Source of the DNA: Micromonospora craniellae
Lineage (GTDB): Bacteria > Actinomycetota > Actinomycetes > Mycobacteriales > Micromonosporaceae
DNA: 64,000 bases
Direction of reading: 5' to 3'
Assembly: GCF_014764405.1 (NCBI RefSeq)
Contig: NZ_CP061725.1
Span: forward strand, 6,775,927-6,839,926
A model generated the notes under the pieces. The model worked only from the letters and a program-made list of their open reading frames with translations. It was not told where the DNA came from and did not search any database. Made by a program: the position numbers and the translations under genes. Positions 25,493 through 33,830 of this stretch are shown here, piece by piece. The number at the start of each line of letters is the position of its first letter. Position 1 is the stretch's first letter.

Positions 25493-26608
25493 ATGGCGGT
25501 CCCAGCGTCGACTGACCTGGTCTCACCGGAGCCCGCCACACGGAAGCGCCCGGCGCACGGCGCACGGGGCGCACGACAGGTGCCGCTGGGGCCACTCGTC
25601 GGACTGCTCGCCGCCGGACTGCTGGTCTCCTCGGTGGTGGTGATCGGCCTGGGCGCTGCCGTCATCCCCCCGTCGGCGACCGCGCGTTACCTGTGGGCGG
25701 GCGTCACCGGTGGCACGATCTCCGCCGACGAGGTGACCCGGTACCAGATCATCTGGCAGATCCGTACGCCCCGGGTGCTGCTGGCGGCCTGCGTGGGTGC
25801 CGGGCTCGGCGCGGTCGGGGTGGCCGTTCAGGCGCTGGTGCGCAACGCGCTCGCCGACCCGTACGTGTTGGGTGTCTCCTCCGGCGCGTCGGTAGGTGCG
25901 GTCGCCGTCACCGTCTCCGGTGGGCTCGCCGCCGCCGGCGTGTACGCAGTCTCCGCAGGCGCCTTCCTCGGCGCGATGGCGGCCACCGCGTTGGTGTTCC
26001 TGGCGTCCTGGAGCCGAGCCGGGCTCACCCCGCTACGACTCGTGCTCACCGGCGTGGTGATGTCGTTCGGTTTCCAGTCGCTGATGGCGATGATCGTGTA
26101 CTTCTCGCCGGACAGCGAGGCCACCAGCATGCTGCTGTTCTGGTCGATGGGCGGCTTCGGGGCCGCCACCTGGGGGTCACTGCCCCCGGTCGTGGCCGTG
26201 GTGCTCGCCGGCATCGTCCTGCTGGCCCGGCAGGGCCGGACGCTGGACGTGATGACCTTCGGCGACGAGACCGCCGCCAGCCTCGGCGTGGACAGCACCC
26301 GTGCCCGCACCTTGCTGTTCGTCGTCACCTCGCTGATGACCGGGGCGACGGTGGCCGTGAGCGGCGCGATCGCCTTCGTCGGTCTGGTGCTGCCGCACCT
26401 GGTACGCATCCTGGTAGGGGCGACACACGCCCGGGTCATGCTGGTCACACCGCTGGTCGGCGCGCTGTTCATGGTCTGGGTCGACCTGCTCTCCCGCACC
26501 GTCGTCGCCCCCCGGGAACTGCCATTGGGTGTGATCACGGCGCTGGTGGGCGTTCCGGTGTTCATCGGACTGATGCGTCGCCGCGGCTATCTCTTCGGCG
26601 GTCGCTGA
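25493..26608 (+). CDS. FecCD-family ABC transporter permease
   Basis: A 371-aa, roughly ten-segment permease of the FecCD/BtuC family used for siderophores, haem, cobalamin and related compounds. Diagnostic stretches are RTPRVLLAACVGAGLGAVGV, NALADPYVLGVSSGASVGA and GAIAFVGLVLPHLVR. It is the first gene of a tightly packed four-gene operon. No ribosome site is evident before the ATG, so the mRNA may be leaderless. The set looks like the actinobacterial subfamily annotated as a proposed F420-0 transporter, but that ligand assignment is itself tentative. Confidence 0.88.
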   Translation: MAVPASTDLVSPEPATRKRPAHGARGARQVPLGPLVGLLAAGLLVSSVVVIGLGAAVIPPSATARYLWAGVTGGTISADEVTRYQIIWQIRTPRVLLAACVGAGLGAVGVAVQALVRNALADPYVLGVSSGASVGAVAVTVSGGLAAAGVYAVSAGAFLGAMAATALVFLASWSRAGLTPLRLVLTGVVMSFGFQSLMAMIVYFSPDSEATSMLLFWSMGGFGAATWGSLPPVVAVVLAGIVLLARQGRTLDVMTFGDETAASLGVDSTRARTLLFVVTSLMTGATVAVSGAIAFVGLVLPHLVRILVGATHARVMLVTPLVGALFMVWVDLLSRTVVAPRELPLGVITALVGVPVFIGLMRRRGYLFGGR

Positions 26609-27405
26609 TGACGGATCTGGTGATGGACGGCGTCACCGTGCACGCCGATGGGCATCCGCTGCTCCGGGCCCTGTCCCTGACCGTCGACGGTGGACAGGTC
26701 GTCGGTCTGGTCGGCCCGAACGGGTCCGGCAAGTCCACCGCGCTGAGGTGTGTCTACCGGGCATTGCGGCCGACCCGTGGCGCGGTACGCGTCGGAGGTA
26801 CGGATCTGCGCGACATCGCCCGGCGGGACAGCGCCCGATCGGTGGCCGCCCTGACCCAGGACGGCGGGTCCGACCTCGACTTCACGGTGGCGGAGGTGGT
26901 TGCCCTCGGCCGCGCGCCTCACCTTGGCGGCAACCGGGCGTTGAGCCACCGCGAACGTGAGCTGTGCGAGCGGGCCATGAACCGGCTGGGCATCGCCCAT
27001 CTCGCCGACCGTGGTGTGCTCAGCCTGTCGGGCGGGGAACGCCAGCGCGTCCTGGTGGCGCGGGCGCTCGTGCAGGAGCCGGAGATTCTGATCCTGGACG
27101 AGCCCACCAACCATCTCGACATCCGGCACCAGATCCACCTGCTGTCGATGCTGCGCGGATCGGGGCTGACCGTGCTCGTGGTCCTGCACGACCTGAACCT
27201 GGCCGCCGCGACGTGTGACCGCATCGCGGTCCTCTCCGGGGGCGCACTGGTCACCGTCGGCGCCCCCTGGAACGTGCTGACCGCCGAGCTGTTACGCGAC
27301 GTGTTCGGGGTCGCCGCCACCGTGGTCGAGCATCCGCTCACCGGTCATCCACAACTGTTGTACGCGCTGCACCAAGAAACAGTCGAAGGAGTTCTCCACC
27401 CATGA
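26608..27405 (+). CDS. FecCD-type ABC transporter ATP-binding protein
   Basis: A 265-aa ATPase of the FepC/BtuD type with Walker A (GPNGSGKST), signature (LSGGERQRVLVARAL), Walker B (ILILDEPTNHLD) and switch His (VVLHDLNLA). The ATG shares a base with the permease stop (TGATG), and the 3' end overlaps the binding-protein start by four bases, so all three components are translationally linked. Confidence 0.92.
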   Translation: MTDLVMDGVTVHADGHPLLRALSLTVDGGQVVGLVGPNGSGKSTALRCVYRALRPTRGAVRVGGTDLRDIARRDSARSVAALTQDGGSDLDFTVAEVVALGRAPHLGGNRALSHRERELCERAMNRLGIAHLADRGVLSLSGGERQRVLVARALVQEPEILILDEPTNHLDIRHQIHLLSMLRGSGLTVLVVLHDLNLAAATCDRIAVLSGGALVTVGAPWNVLTAELLRDVFGVAATVVEHPLTGHPQLLYALHQETVEGVLHP

Positions 27406-28403
27406 AGGCCAGTCTCGACCGCCAGACCGGGCCGCTGCGTGCCACCGCTGCCGGCCTGACCGCCGCACTGCTCCTCAGCGCCTGCGGGGCGCAGGTGGAG
27501 GAGTCCACCGAGGCGCGCACGGTCACCGTGCCACGGTGTGGTGAGGACGTCAGGTACACCACGCCGCAGCGGGCGGTGGTCTACGAAGGCGGCAGCGCCG
27601 ACAAGATGTTCACGCTCGGGCTCACCGAACACGTGCACGGTTACGTGATGCCGCCGGCGAACCCGCCGGTGACGGAGTCACCGTGGGCCGCCGAGTACGC
27701 CAAGGTCGAGTTCCTCGGTGACGACCTGCTCAACCGGGAACTGGTCGTCGACGCCAAGGCTGACTTCGTGGTGGCCGGTTGGAACTCCGGCTTCAGCGAT
27801 TCGCGTGGCATCACTCCGGCGATCCTCGACGGTCTCGGCATCCAGAGCTTCATGCATGCCGAGTCGTGCTTCAACTATCCCGGCTTCCCGCAACGGCACA
27901 CCCCGTTCGAGGGTCTGTACACCGACCTGGAGCGGTTGGGCAAGATCTTCGATGTGGAGGCCAGGGCCGCCGAGACGATCCGCGACATGCGCGAGCGTGT
28001 CGACGCGGTGCAGGCGAAGGCACCCGCCGAGCAGTTGCCCGTCTTCCTCTACGACTCCGGCACCGACCAGCCGTTCACCGCGGGCCGGCAGGTGCCGCCC
28101 ACCGACATCATCACCTCCGCCGGCGCCCGCAACATCTTCGGTGACCTGGACGCCCGATGGACACAGGTCACCTGGGAGGCCGTCGTCCAGGGCCAACCGG
28201 AGATCATCGTCATCCTCGACTACAACGACAAGCCCGCCCAGGAGAAGATCGACTTTCTGAAGACCCTGCCTGCCACCAGCAAGCTGCCCGCCGTGGTCAA
28301 CGACCGGTTCTTCGTCCTCGACTACAACGAGGGGATCTCCGGTCCGCGCAACATCGACGGGCTGGAGAAGTTCGGCGAGTACCTCCGCGGCGTCCGCCCC
28401 TGA
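27402..28403 (+). CDS. FecCD-type substrate-binding lipoprotein
   Basis: A 333-aa binding protein with a lipoprotein signal (hydrophobic core TAALLLSA then Cys) and the two-lobed helical-backbone fold of the BtuF/FepB family. It resembles the proposed F420-0 binding-protein family of actinobacteria (for example ESCFNYPGF and the TDLERLGKIFDV helix), although a siderophore, cobalamin or other ligand remains possible. It overlaps the ATPase gene (ATGA) and is followed 4 bp later by the MFS gene. Confidence 0.85.
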   Translation: MKASLDRQTGPLRATAAGLTAALLLSACGAQVEESTEARTVTVPRCGEDVRYTTPQRAVVYEGGSADKMFTLGLTEHVHGYVMPPANPPVTESPWAAEYAKVEFLGDDLLNRELVVDAKADFVVAGWNSGFSDSRGITPAILDGLGIQSFMHAESCFNYPGFPQRHTPFEGLYTDLERLGKIFDVEARAAETIRDMRERVDAVQAKAPAEQLPVFLYDSGTDQPFTAGRQVPPTDIITSAGARNIFGDLDARWTQVTWEAVVQGQPEIIVILDYNDKPAQEKIDFLKTLPATSKLPAVVNDRFFVLDYNEGISGPRNIDGLEKFGEYLRGVRP

Positions 28404-28407
28404 CGCC

Positions 28408-29646
28408 GTGCGAACCGCCTTCCGGCCCACGCCGCTGCCGCCCGAACGCAGGACGTTGCTGCGGGACTCCTCGTTCGTACGGCTGTGGGCCGGCACCACG
28501 GCGTCGGGCCTGGCCACCTGGGCACTGCCGTTCATCCTGGGCCTCGCCGTCCTCGACACCGACCTCGACGCGACAGGGCTGGGGATCGTCCTGGCCGCGC
28601 GTACCGTCGGATTCCTGGTCGCGGTGCCGCTCGGCGGTGTCCTCGCCGACCGGCACTCGCGCCGGGCCGTGGTGTTCTGGTCCGGCACCGCCGCCGCGCT
28701 GGCGACCCCACTCGTCGCGGCCGGTCTGGGCCGGTCGGTGGCCGTCATGGCAGGCGCCGCCGTCGTCGTCGGCGCCGGCCAGGGTGCGTGCCGGCCGGCG
28801 TTCCAGGCCCTCACGGCCGAGGTCGTCGCCGTCGACCGCCGGCAGTCGGCCAACGCCGCGATCACCTTCGCGGTACGGGTCACCACCCTGGTCGCGCCCG
28901 CCGCGACAGCGCTGCTCGCCGTGGTGACCACCGTCCCGGCCCTGCTCCTCGGCACGGCGGCGCTGTGGGTCATCGCCGCCGCGCTGCCGCCCGGCGGCAC
29001 ACGCCGACCGCCGTCGGTGGCCGGGAGGCACCGGTTCGTCACCGAGTTCCTCGACGGCGTCCGGGAGGCCCGCCGTCATCCCTGGTTCCTCGCCGGACTG
29101 GCCGCCCTCGCCGCCGTCATCGCCACCGGATACTCCGCCACCGGCGTCGCCCTTCCGCTGATCAGCCAGCAGCGTTACGGCAGCGTGGCGGTCCTGGCGG
29201 CAGCCATCACCGCGTACACGCTCGGCGCGCTCGGCGGTGCCCTGCTGATCTCCCGTTGGCAGCCCCGCAAGCCGGGCTTCACCGCCCTCGCCGGCCTGGC
29301 CTGCTACGGCTTCGCCCCGCTCAGCCTGCTGCTGCCGGCACACGCGTACGCGGTCGTCGCCGCGTACGCGCTGGCCGGGCTCGGCATCGAGTTGTTCAAC
29401 GTGCCGTGGTTCACCGCGACTCAGCGGGAGATGGACCCGAAGGCGCTGGCACGGGTGTCCTCCCTGGACTTCCTCGTCTCCTACGGCCTGGCACCCGTCG
29501 GCCTCGCCCTGATAGCCCCGGCCATCACCACCGCCGGAGCCCCGGTCGTGCTCACCGTCTGCGCCGTCGTGTGTCTCGCGGCGCCGGCACTCGCCGCGTT
29601 CGCTCCCGGGGCCGCGCACTTCGCGTACGCCCGAGCAGGCCGTTGA
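28408..29646 (+). CDS. MFS transporter
   Basis: A 412-aa major facilitator with about twelve transmembrane segments and the loop motif GGVLADRHSRRAV after segment two. It resembles the actinobacterial exporters often coded next to metallophore or cofactor importers. The GTG start lies 4 bp after the binding-protein stop, so it belongs to the same operon. Import and export genes side by side suggest traffic of one small molecule in both directions, but no biosynthetic genes accompany them. Confidence 0.87.
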   Translation: MRTAFRPTPLPPERRTLLRDSSFVRLWAGTTASGLATWALPFILGLAVLDTDLDATGLGIVLAARTVGFLVAVPLGGVLADRHSRRAVVFWSGTAAALATPLVAAGLGRSVAVMAGAAVVVGAGQGACRPAFQALTAEVVAVDRRQSANAAITFAVRVTTLVAPAATALLAVVTTVPALLLGTAALWVIAAALPPGGTRRPPSVAGRHRFVTEFLDGVREARRHPWFLAGLAALAAVIATGYSATGVALPLISQQRYGSVAVLAAAITAYTLGALGGALLISRWQPRKPGFTALAGLACYGFAPLSLLLPAHAYAVVAAYALAGLGIELFNVPWFTATQREMDPKALARVSSLDFLVSYGLAPVGLALIAPAITTAGAPVVLTVCAVVCLAAPALAAFAPGAAHFAYARAGR

Positions 29647-29818
29647 CCGCAGCGTCCGCGTCCCGGCAGCGATCCGGACGGGAGCGGAGGCGTCGCCGAT
29701 GGGCGGCCAGCCGGGTCCGCTCGTCGGCCCGGGCCTGTTCGACCAGAGGCTCATTCAGTCGGGCGTCGGTCGTGGGACGATACGCCCGACGATGTCCACC
29801 GAACGACGGGGTGCAGGC

Positions 29819-30463
29819 GTGCGGGTCGTACTGGCGGAGGATCTTGCCCTGCTACGGGACGGCCTCCACCGGTTGCTGACGGCCTCCGGGTTCGACGTCA
29901 TCGCCTGCGTGGACAACGGACCCGAGCTGAGAACGGTGCTGATCGAGCAGCGGCCCGATGTCGCCGTCGTCGACGTCCGGATGCCACCGAACCACGCCGA
30001 TGACGGGCTGCGGGCGGCTATCGAGGCCCGTGCCGTGGTGCCGCGGCTGCCGGTGCTCGTGCTCTCGCAGTTCGTCGAGCCGCTCTACGCGCGTGAGCTG
30101 CTCGCCGACGGCGAAGGCGCGGTCGGCTATCTGCTCAAGGACCGGGTTCTCGACGTCGGGCAGTTCATCGAGGCCGTCCGGCGGGTGGCCGCAGGTGGCA
30201 CCGCGATGGACCCGGAGGTGATCGCCGAGCTGCTGACCGGCCGGTCACGGGGACGGTCCCTCGACTTGCTGAGCCCACGGGAACGGGAAGTCCTCGGGCT
30301 GATGGCCGAAGGGCGGTCCAACAGTGCCATCGCCGCTCGGCTGTTCGTCTCCGAGAAGGCGGTGGCCAAGCACATCAACGGCATCTTCACCAAGCTCGGG
30401 CTGTACCTCTCGACCAGCGACAATCGTCGGGTGCTCGCCGTCCTCGCCTACCTCGACAGCTGA
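29819..30463 (+). CDS. NarL/LuxR-family response regulator
   Basis: A 214-aa two-component regulator. The receiver domain begins RVVLAEDLALLRDGLHRLL, has the phospho-acceptor Asp in VAVVDVRMPP and the conserved Lys in YLLKDR. The C-terminal LuxR-type helix-turn-helix reads LSPREREVLGLMAEGRSNSA with SEKAVAKHINGIFTKLGL. I prefer the GTG at 29819 because GGGGTG precedes it and the receiver starts there; an ATG at 29792 is the alternative. It faces the sensor kinase gene, 29 bp between the stops. Confidence 0.88.
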   Translation: MRVVLAEDLALLRDGLHRLLTASGFDVIACVDNGPELRTVLIEQRPDVAVVDVRMPPNHADDGLRAAIEARAVVPRLPVLVLSQFVEPLYARELLADGEGAVGYLLKDRVLDVGQFIEAVRRVAAGGTAMDPEVIAELLTGRSRGRSLDLLSPREREVLGLMAEGRSNSAIAARLFVSEKAVAKHINGIFTKLGLYLSTSDNRRVLAVLAYLDS

Positions 30464-30492
30464 CGTACTCCGACCGCGGAGCACCGGCGGGG

Positions 30493-31827
30493 CTACCGTC
30501 CGGCGCGGTCCACCGGTCTGTCCCGGACCGTCGGCGGCGACATCGGGAGCCCGGTGTCGGTTCCGCCGGGGAGCGGCTCCGCGACGATGGGCAACGCGAT
30601 CGTCAGCGTGGTCCCACCGGTGGCCGGCTCGGCGATGGTCAGGGTGCCGTCGAATGCGGCGAGGCGCTGCCGTACGCCCTCCAGACCGCCGCCCGGTACG
30701 AGCACCGCGCCGCCCCGGCCGTCGTCGCCGACCTCCAGGAGCATCCGGTCGTTCTCCTGCCGGCCACGCACCCAGGCCCGGCTTGCGCCGCTGTGCTTGA
30801 CCGTGTTGGCCAACGCCTCGGAGATCGTGAAATAGGCAGCCGCCTCGACCGGGTCGCTGAGCCGTCCCGGAAGGTCGAGGTCGACGTCGATCCGCAGGGG
30901 CATCCGCATCGCCAGGGACTCCACGGCACCGACCAGGCCACGGTCGCCGAGCACCGGCGGGCGGATGCCCTTGATGAGCGCGCGGAGCTCGGCGATCGCC
31001 TGTGCGTTGTGCGTCCGTGCCGCAGCCAGCAGTTGCCGTACGGCCGGATCGTCGCCGATCAGGTTCTCCACCATGCCGAGGCTCATACCGAGCGCGACCA
31101 GATGTGCCTGGGTGCCGTCGTGCAGGTCGCGTTCGATGCGCCGCAGTTCCTGTGCCTGCGCGTCGACGGCCTGGGTGCGGGTCGTGGCGAGCTGGTCGAT
31201 GCGCTCGGCGAGCAGTAGCCGTCGGTCGGGACGAAGCATGGCCGCCGTCAGTTCGCCGTACCAGTGCATGAAGACCGGGGTGATCAGCCAGCAGAACCCC
31301 AGGTAGAAGAGCCCCCAGGGGATGCCGTTGGCGGCAGCACTGCCAGTGTCGTGGATCGTCGTGCCGAACGGGAAGTCCAGGCTCGCGCCGGCCGGCAGCG
31401 TGCTCCAGATCAGCGGCAGGACCAGACCGAGCACGCCGGCGAGAAAGGCCGCGACCGGCACCGACAACAACGCCACCCCGGCGGTCGTGTCCACGAGCAG
31501 CCAGCGTGCGTCGCGCCAGGTCGCCGGATCGCGGAGCGCGATGTTGAACCGGGCCCACCGCCCGGAGGCAGGCAGCGGACGGTACCGCCGTCCGACGACG
31601 ATTCCCAGCTCCCGTGCCACGAAGAGGCGCCGGCTGTCCGCCATCGCCCGAGCGGCGAGGACCGCGCCGGTGAACAGCGGCAGGGTGACCCACAGCGCGG
31701 CGAGCGTCAGCGTGGTCAGCACCCAGGTCAGTACCAGTACCTCGACGAAGGCCAGCGCGATCAGGACGCATGCCCAGCCCAGCAGGCGGCGACGGGCAGC
31801 GAACGAGTGCGCCAGATGAGTTGCCAT
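30493..31827 (-). CDS. Sensor histidine kinase (HisKA_3/NarX-like)
   Basis: A 444-aa membrane sensor kinase. The N-terminal half has about four hydrophobic segments forming a membrane sensor domain without a large external loop. The phospho-acceptor helix is ERDLHDGTQAHLVALGMSLG, followed by an HATPase with GDDGRGG and GGGLEGVRQRL. Kinases of this class pair with NarL-type regulators, and the convergent regulator gene next door is the obvious partner. Start at the ATG at 31827; an upstream ATG at 31878 is less likely. Confidence 0.87.
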   Translation of the reverse strand: MATHLAHSFAARRRLLGWACVLIALAFVEVLVLTWVLTTLTLAALWVTLPLFTGAVLAARAMADSRRLFVARELGIVVGRRYRPLPASGRWARFNIALRDPATWRDARWLLVDTTAGVALLSVPVAAFLAGVLGLVLPLIWSTLPAGASLDFPFGTTIHDTGSAAANGIPWGLFYLGFCWLITPVFMHWYGELTAAMLRPDRRLLLAERIDQLATTRTQAVDAQAQELRRIERDLHDGTQAHLVALGMSLGMVENLIGDDPAVRQLLAAARTHNAQAIAELRALIKGIRPPVLGDRGLVGAVESLAMRMPLRIDVDLDLPGRLSDPVEAAAYFTISEALANTVKHSGASRAWVRGRQENDRMLLEVGDDGRGGAVLVPGGGLEGVRQRLAAFDGTLTIAEPATGGTTLTIALPIVAEPLPGGTDTGLPMSPPTVRDRPVDRAGR

Positions 31828-32060
31828 GGCGTTGATTATTCGCCCGTCCTGGCGCGGGGGAAGTGGACTTGGCTCCACCTTCGGTTCGGGACGTGACTCC
31901 AGTGCGGCGGTCGTCGGCGAGGGTGACCGCTACTTCCGGCACTGGTGACCTGCCCTCGCCGACCGGCAGTCTTCGACGCGTGGAAAGTGGCGCAGACGGT
32001 CGGTGGCCAGGGGTGACGGGATGACAGGGTCGATGAGATGACTCAGGTCGGATGGGCGCT
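31828..32060. other. Intergenic region with no supported gene
   Basis: Upstream of the kinase gene. It must contain the kinase promoter, though no clear -10/-35 pair stands out. Somewhere before 32060 it meets the broken end of the type I restriction gene remnant. I see no other coding signal. Confidence 0.5.
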
Positions 32061-32127
32061 GGCCAGCGTTCTTGACCTGGCCAGCCCGCCACCCGTCCGG
32101 CAAGACGTTCCAGAGCGGTCCAGTCAC
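32060..32127 (-). pseudogene. HsdS fragment (type I restriction specificity subunit, N-terminus)
   Basis: The frame starts with GTG overlapping the stop of the hsdM fragment (GTGA) and reads VTGPLWNVLPDGWRAGQVK, which fits an HsdS N-terminus (the L-P-x-G-W-R motif). Similarity fades after about 20 residues and a stop follows at 31930. The GTGA coupling after an HsdM end makes the call better than the short length alone would. The break point is approximate. Confidence 0.5.
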
Positions 32128-32255
32128 TGCTCCACCTCTCGCAGCAAGTCAAGGATCTTGGCGACCTGCTTCTCCAGGTCAGCGTCGATCTCGGCGACAG
32201 GGCGGGGTGGGACGTACTTGTAGAAGTGGCGGGTAAAGGGGATCTCGTAGCCGGA
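32124..32255 (-). pseudogene. HsdM fragment (type I restriction methylase, C-terminus)
   Basis: On the minus strand the frame reads GYEIPFTRHFYKYVPPRPVA, then a short charged helix ending DLLREVEQ and a stop. This is the typical C-terminal tail of type I methyltransferase subunits. Everything upstream is missing: at about 32256 the sequence switches to an IS4-type transposase fragment that is itself cut. A type I R-M system once stood here. Confidence 0.65.
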
Positions 32256-32931
32256 TTTGTTCGAAGGAGTAGAAGCCGCTGTCGGCCAGCAGCACCATCC
32301 CCGACTCCACCACCGGGGTCAACTCTGCGGCCTGGGCGCGTTCTCCTGCGCCACACAGGCCCAACACCGCACCCACGACGGCACGGGTCGCACACTCGAC
32401 GACGGCGGTCACCCGCACTTTCGGATACGCCGACGCTTTCGGCCCCGACCCCATCCGCCCGAAGTGTTCCACGTTCGCCGGAGTGTCTGCCACGTCGAAG
32501 GTGGTCCCGTCGATCGCCATCAACCGACGCCGGGCCAGCCACGCGCCCTTCGTGCCCGACGTGGCCACCGGCGCCGCCGCCCGATCGAAGAGTTCCCTCA
32601 CCGGCGCCACACCGAGACGCTGCCGGGCCTGGCTGATCGCCGAACCCGTCGGGACCTGCCAGTCATCCGACCACGAGCCCATCGTCCGCAGGCTACCGAC
32701 CAGCCGACGCATGACTTCCTCGGCAGACTCCTCGGCGTACAGGCCCATCGCGAGCACATACCGGATCATCACGTGCGCCGGCAACCGACGGCTCCGCTTC
32801 TCCCGACACCCCGTCCGGTTGATCACTTCCTCGATCAAATCCCGATGAAACCGAGCCGAGAGCACCCCCAACCCAACATGGTCGGTCAACCGGCCCAAGG
32901 GCTGCGTCTGCAACATCACGACCGGCACCAT
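32256..32931 (-). pseudogene. IS4-family transposase, 3'-truncated
   Basis: About 225 residues of the N-terminal part of an IS4-type DDE transposase: LGVLSARFHRDLIEEVI, AMGLYAEESAEEVMRRL, the first catalytic Asp region LMAIDGTTFDVADTP and the second Asp region VLLADSGFYSFEQI. The C-terminal part with the catalytic Glu is missing, replaced at about 32256 by the HsdM fragment. It cannot encode an active enzyme. Confidence 0.8.
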
Positions 32932-32984
32932 ACCGGCGCCACACCGGCCCCACCCAGCCACCGCCAGCACCCCACGCTGACCTG

Positions 32985-33105
32985 CACCGATGCCTTATCT
33001 GAATGGCATTGGATCTTGACCATGCGGATCTGCTGCTCGGCGGTGTTGTTGTCGAACGGGGACCGCAGGTCGACCGCGAACCCAGGGCGTTCGCAAGGTA
33101 GTGAG
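32985..33105 (-). pseudogene. IS66-type transposase C-terminal fragment
   Basis: The minus strand reads PGFAVDLRSPFDNNTAEQQI followed by RMVKIQ, which matches the conserved C-terminal F-x-N-N-x-A-E block of IS66 transposases. Only about 35 residues remain and the rest is gone. The remaining bases up to 33222 look like the left end of the neighbouring ISAs1-type element and hold no gene. Confidence 0.6.
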
Positions 33106-33830
33106 ATGACCGGATTGCCGATTGTGGGGTAGTCACGCCGGTTCCGGCGGGTACGTGAGAGAGCGCGGCCTTCTGGTGATCATTCAGGTGTCTAGACTGG
33201 ATGATCGAGGAAGACCGCGCTCGTGGAAGCATCATCGTTGATCGGCGGGTTGTCCGCACGCCTGGGTGGCGTGTCGCCGTTGTCGGAGCGGGACACGCCG
33301 GGGTTGCTGCAGGTCCTTGCCGAGGTGCCGGACCCGCGTGATGCCCGGGGTCGGATCTATGCGCTGCCGGGGCTGCTCGCGATGGCGATTGCGGCGGTGC
33401 TCTCGGGATCCAGCCGGGTCGTGGAGATCGTCGAGTGGGCTGCGGATCTGCCGGACGTGGTGTGGGATCGTCTCGGCGCGGCCCGCGACGCCTTGACCGG
33501 GGCCCGGCGGGTGCCTGATGACGGCACGCTGGGCCGGGTGCTGGCCGGCATCGACGCCGACGCGTTGGATGCCGCGGTGTGTCGCTGGCTGCTCGGCCGG
33601 GCCGGTGTGACCGGGCGGGGTCGGCGGGTGATCGCCGTTGACGGCAAGACGCTGCGTGGCAGCGGCCCGGCCGGGTCTCAGGCGCACCTGCTGGCCGCGT
33701 TGGACCAGGCCGAGCAGATCGTCCTGGCGCAGATCGACGTTAATGGGAAGACGAATGAGATCAGCAGGTTCCAGCCGTTGCTCGACGGTCTGGACCTGGC
33801 CGGGGCGGTCATCACGGCGGACGCGCTGCA

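Noticed and set aside
25493..29646. Siderophore biosynthesis cluster
   Set aside because: Only transport genes are present; no NRPS, NIS synthetase or tailoring enzymes occur in the window.
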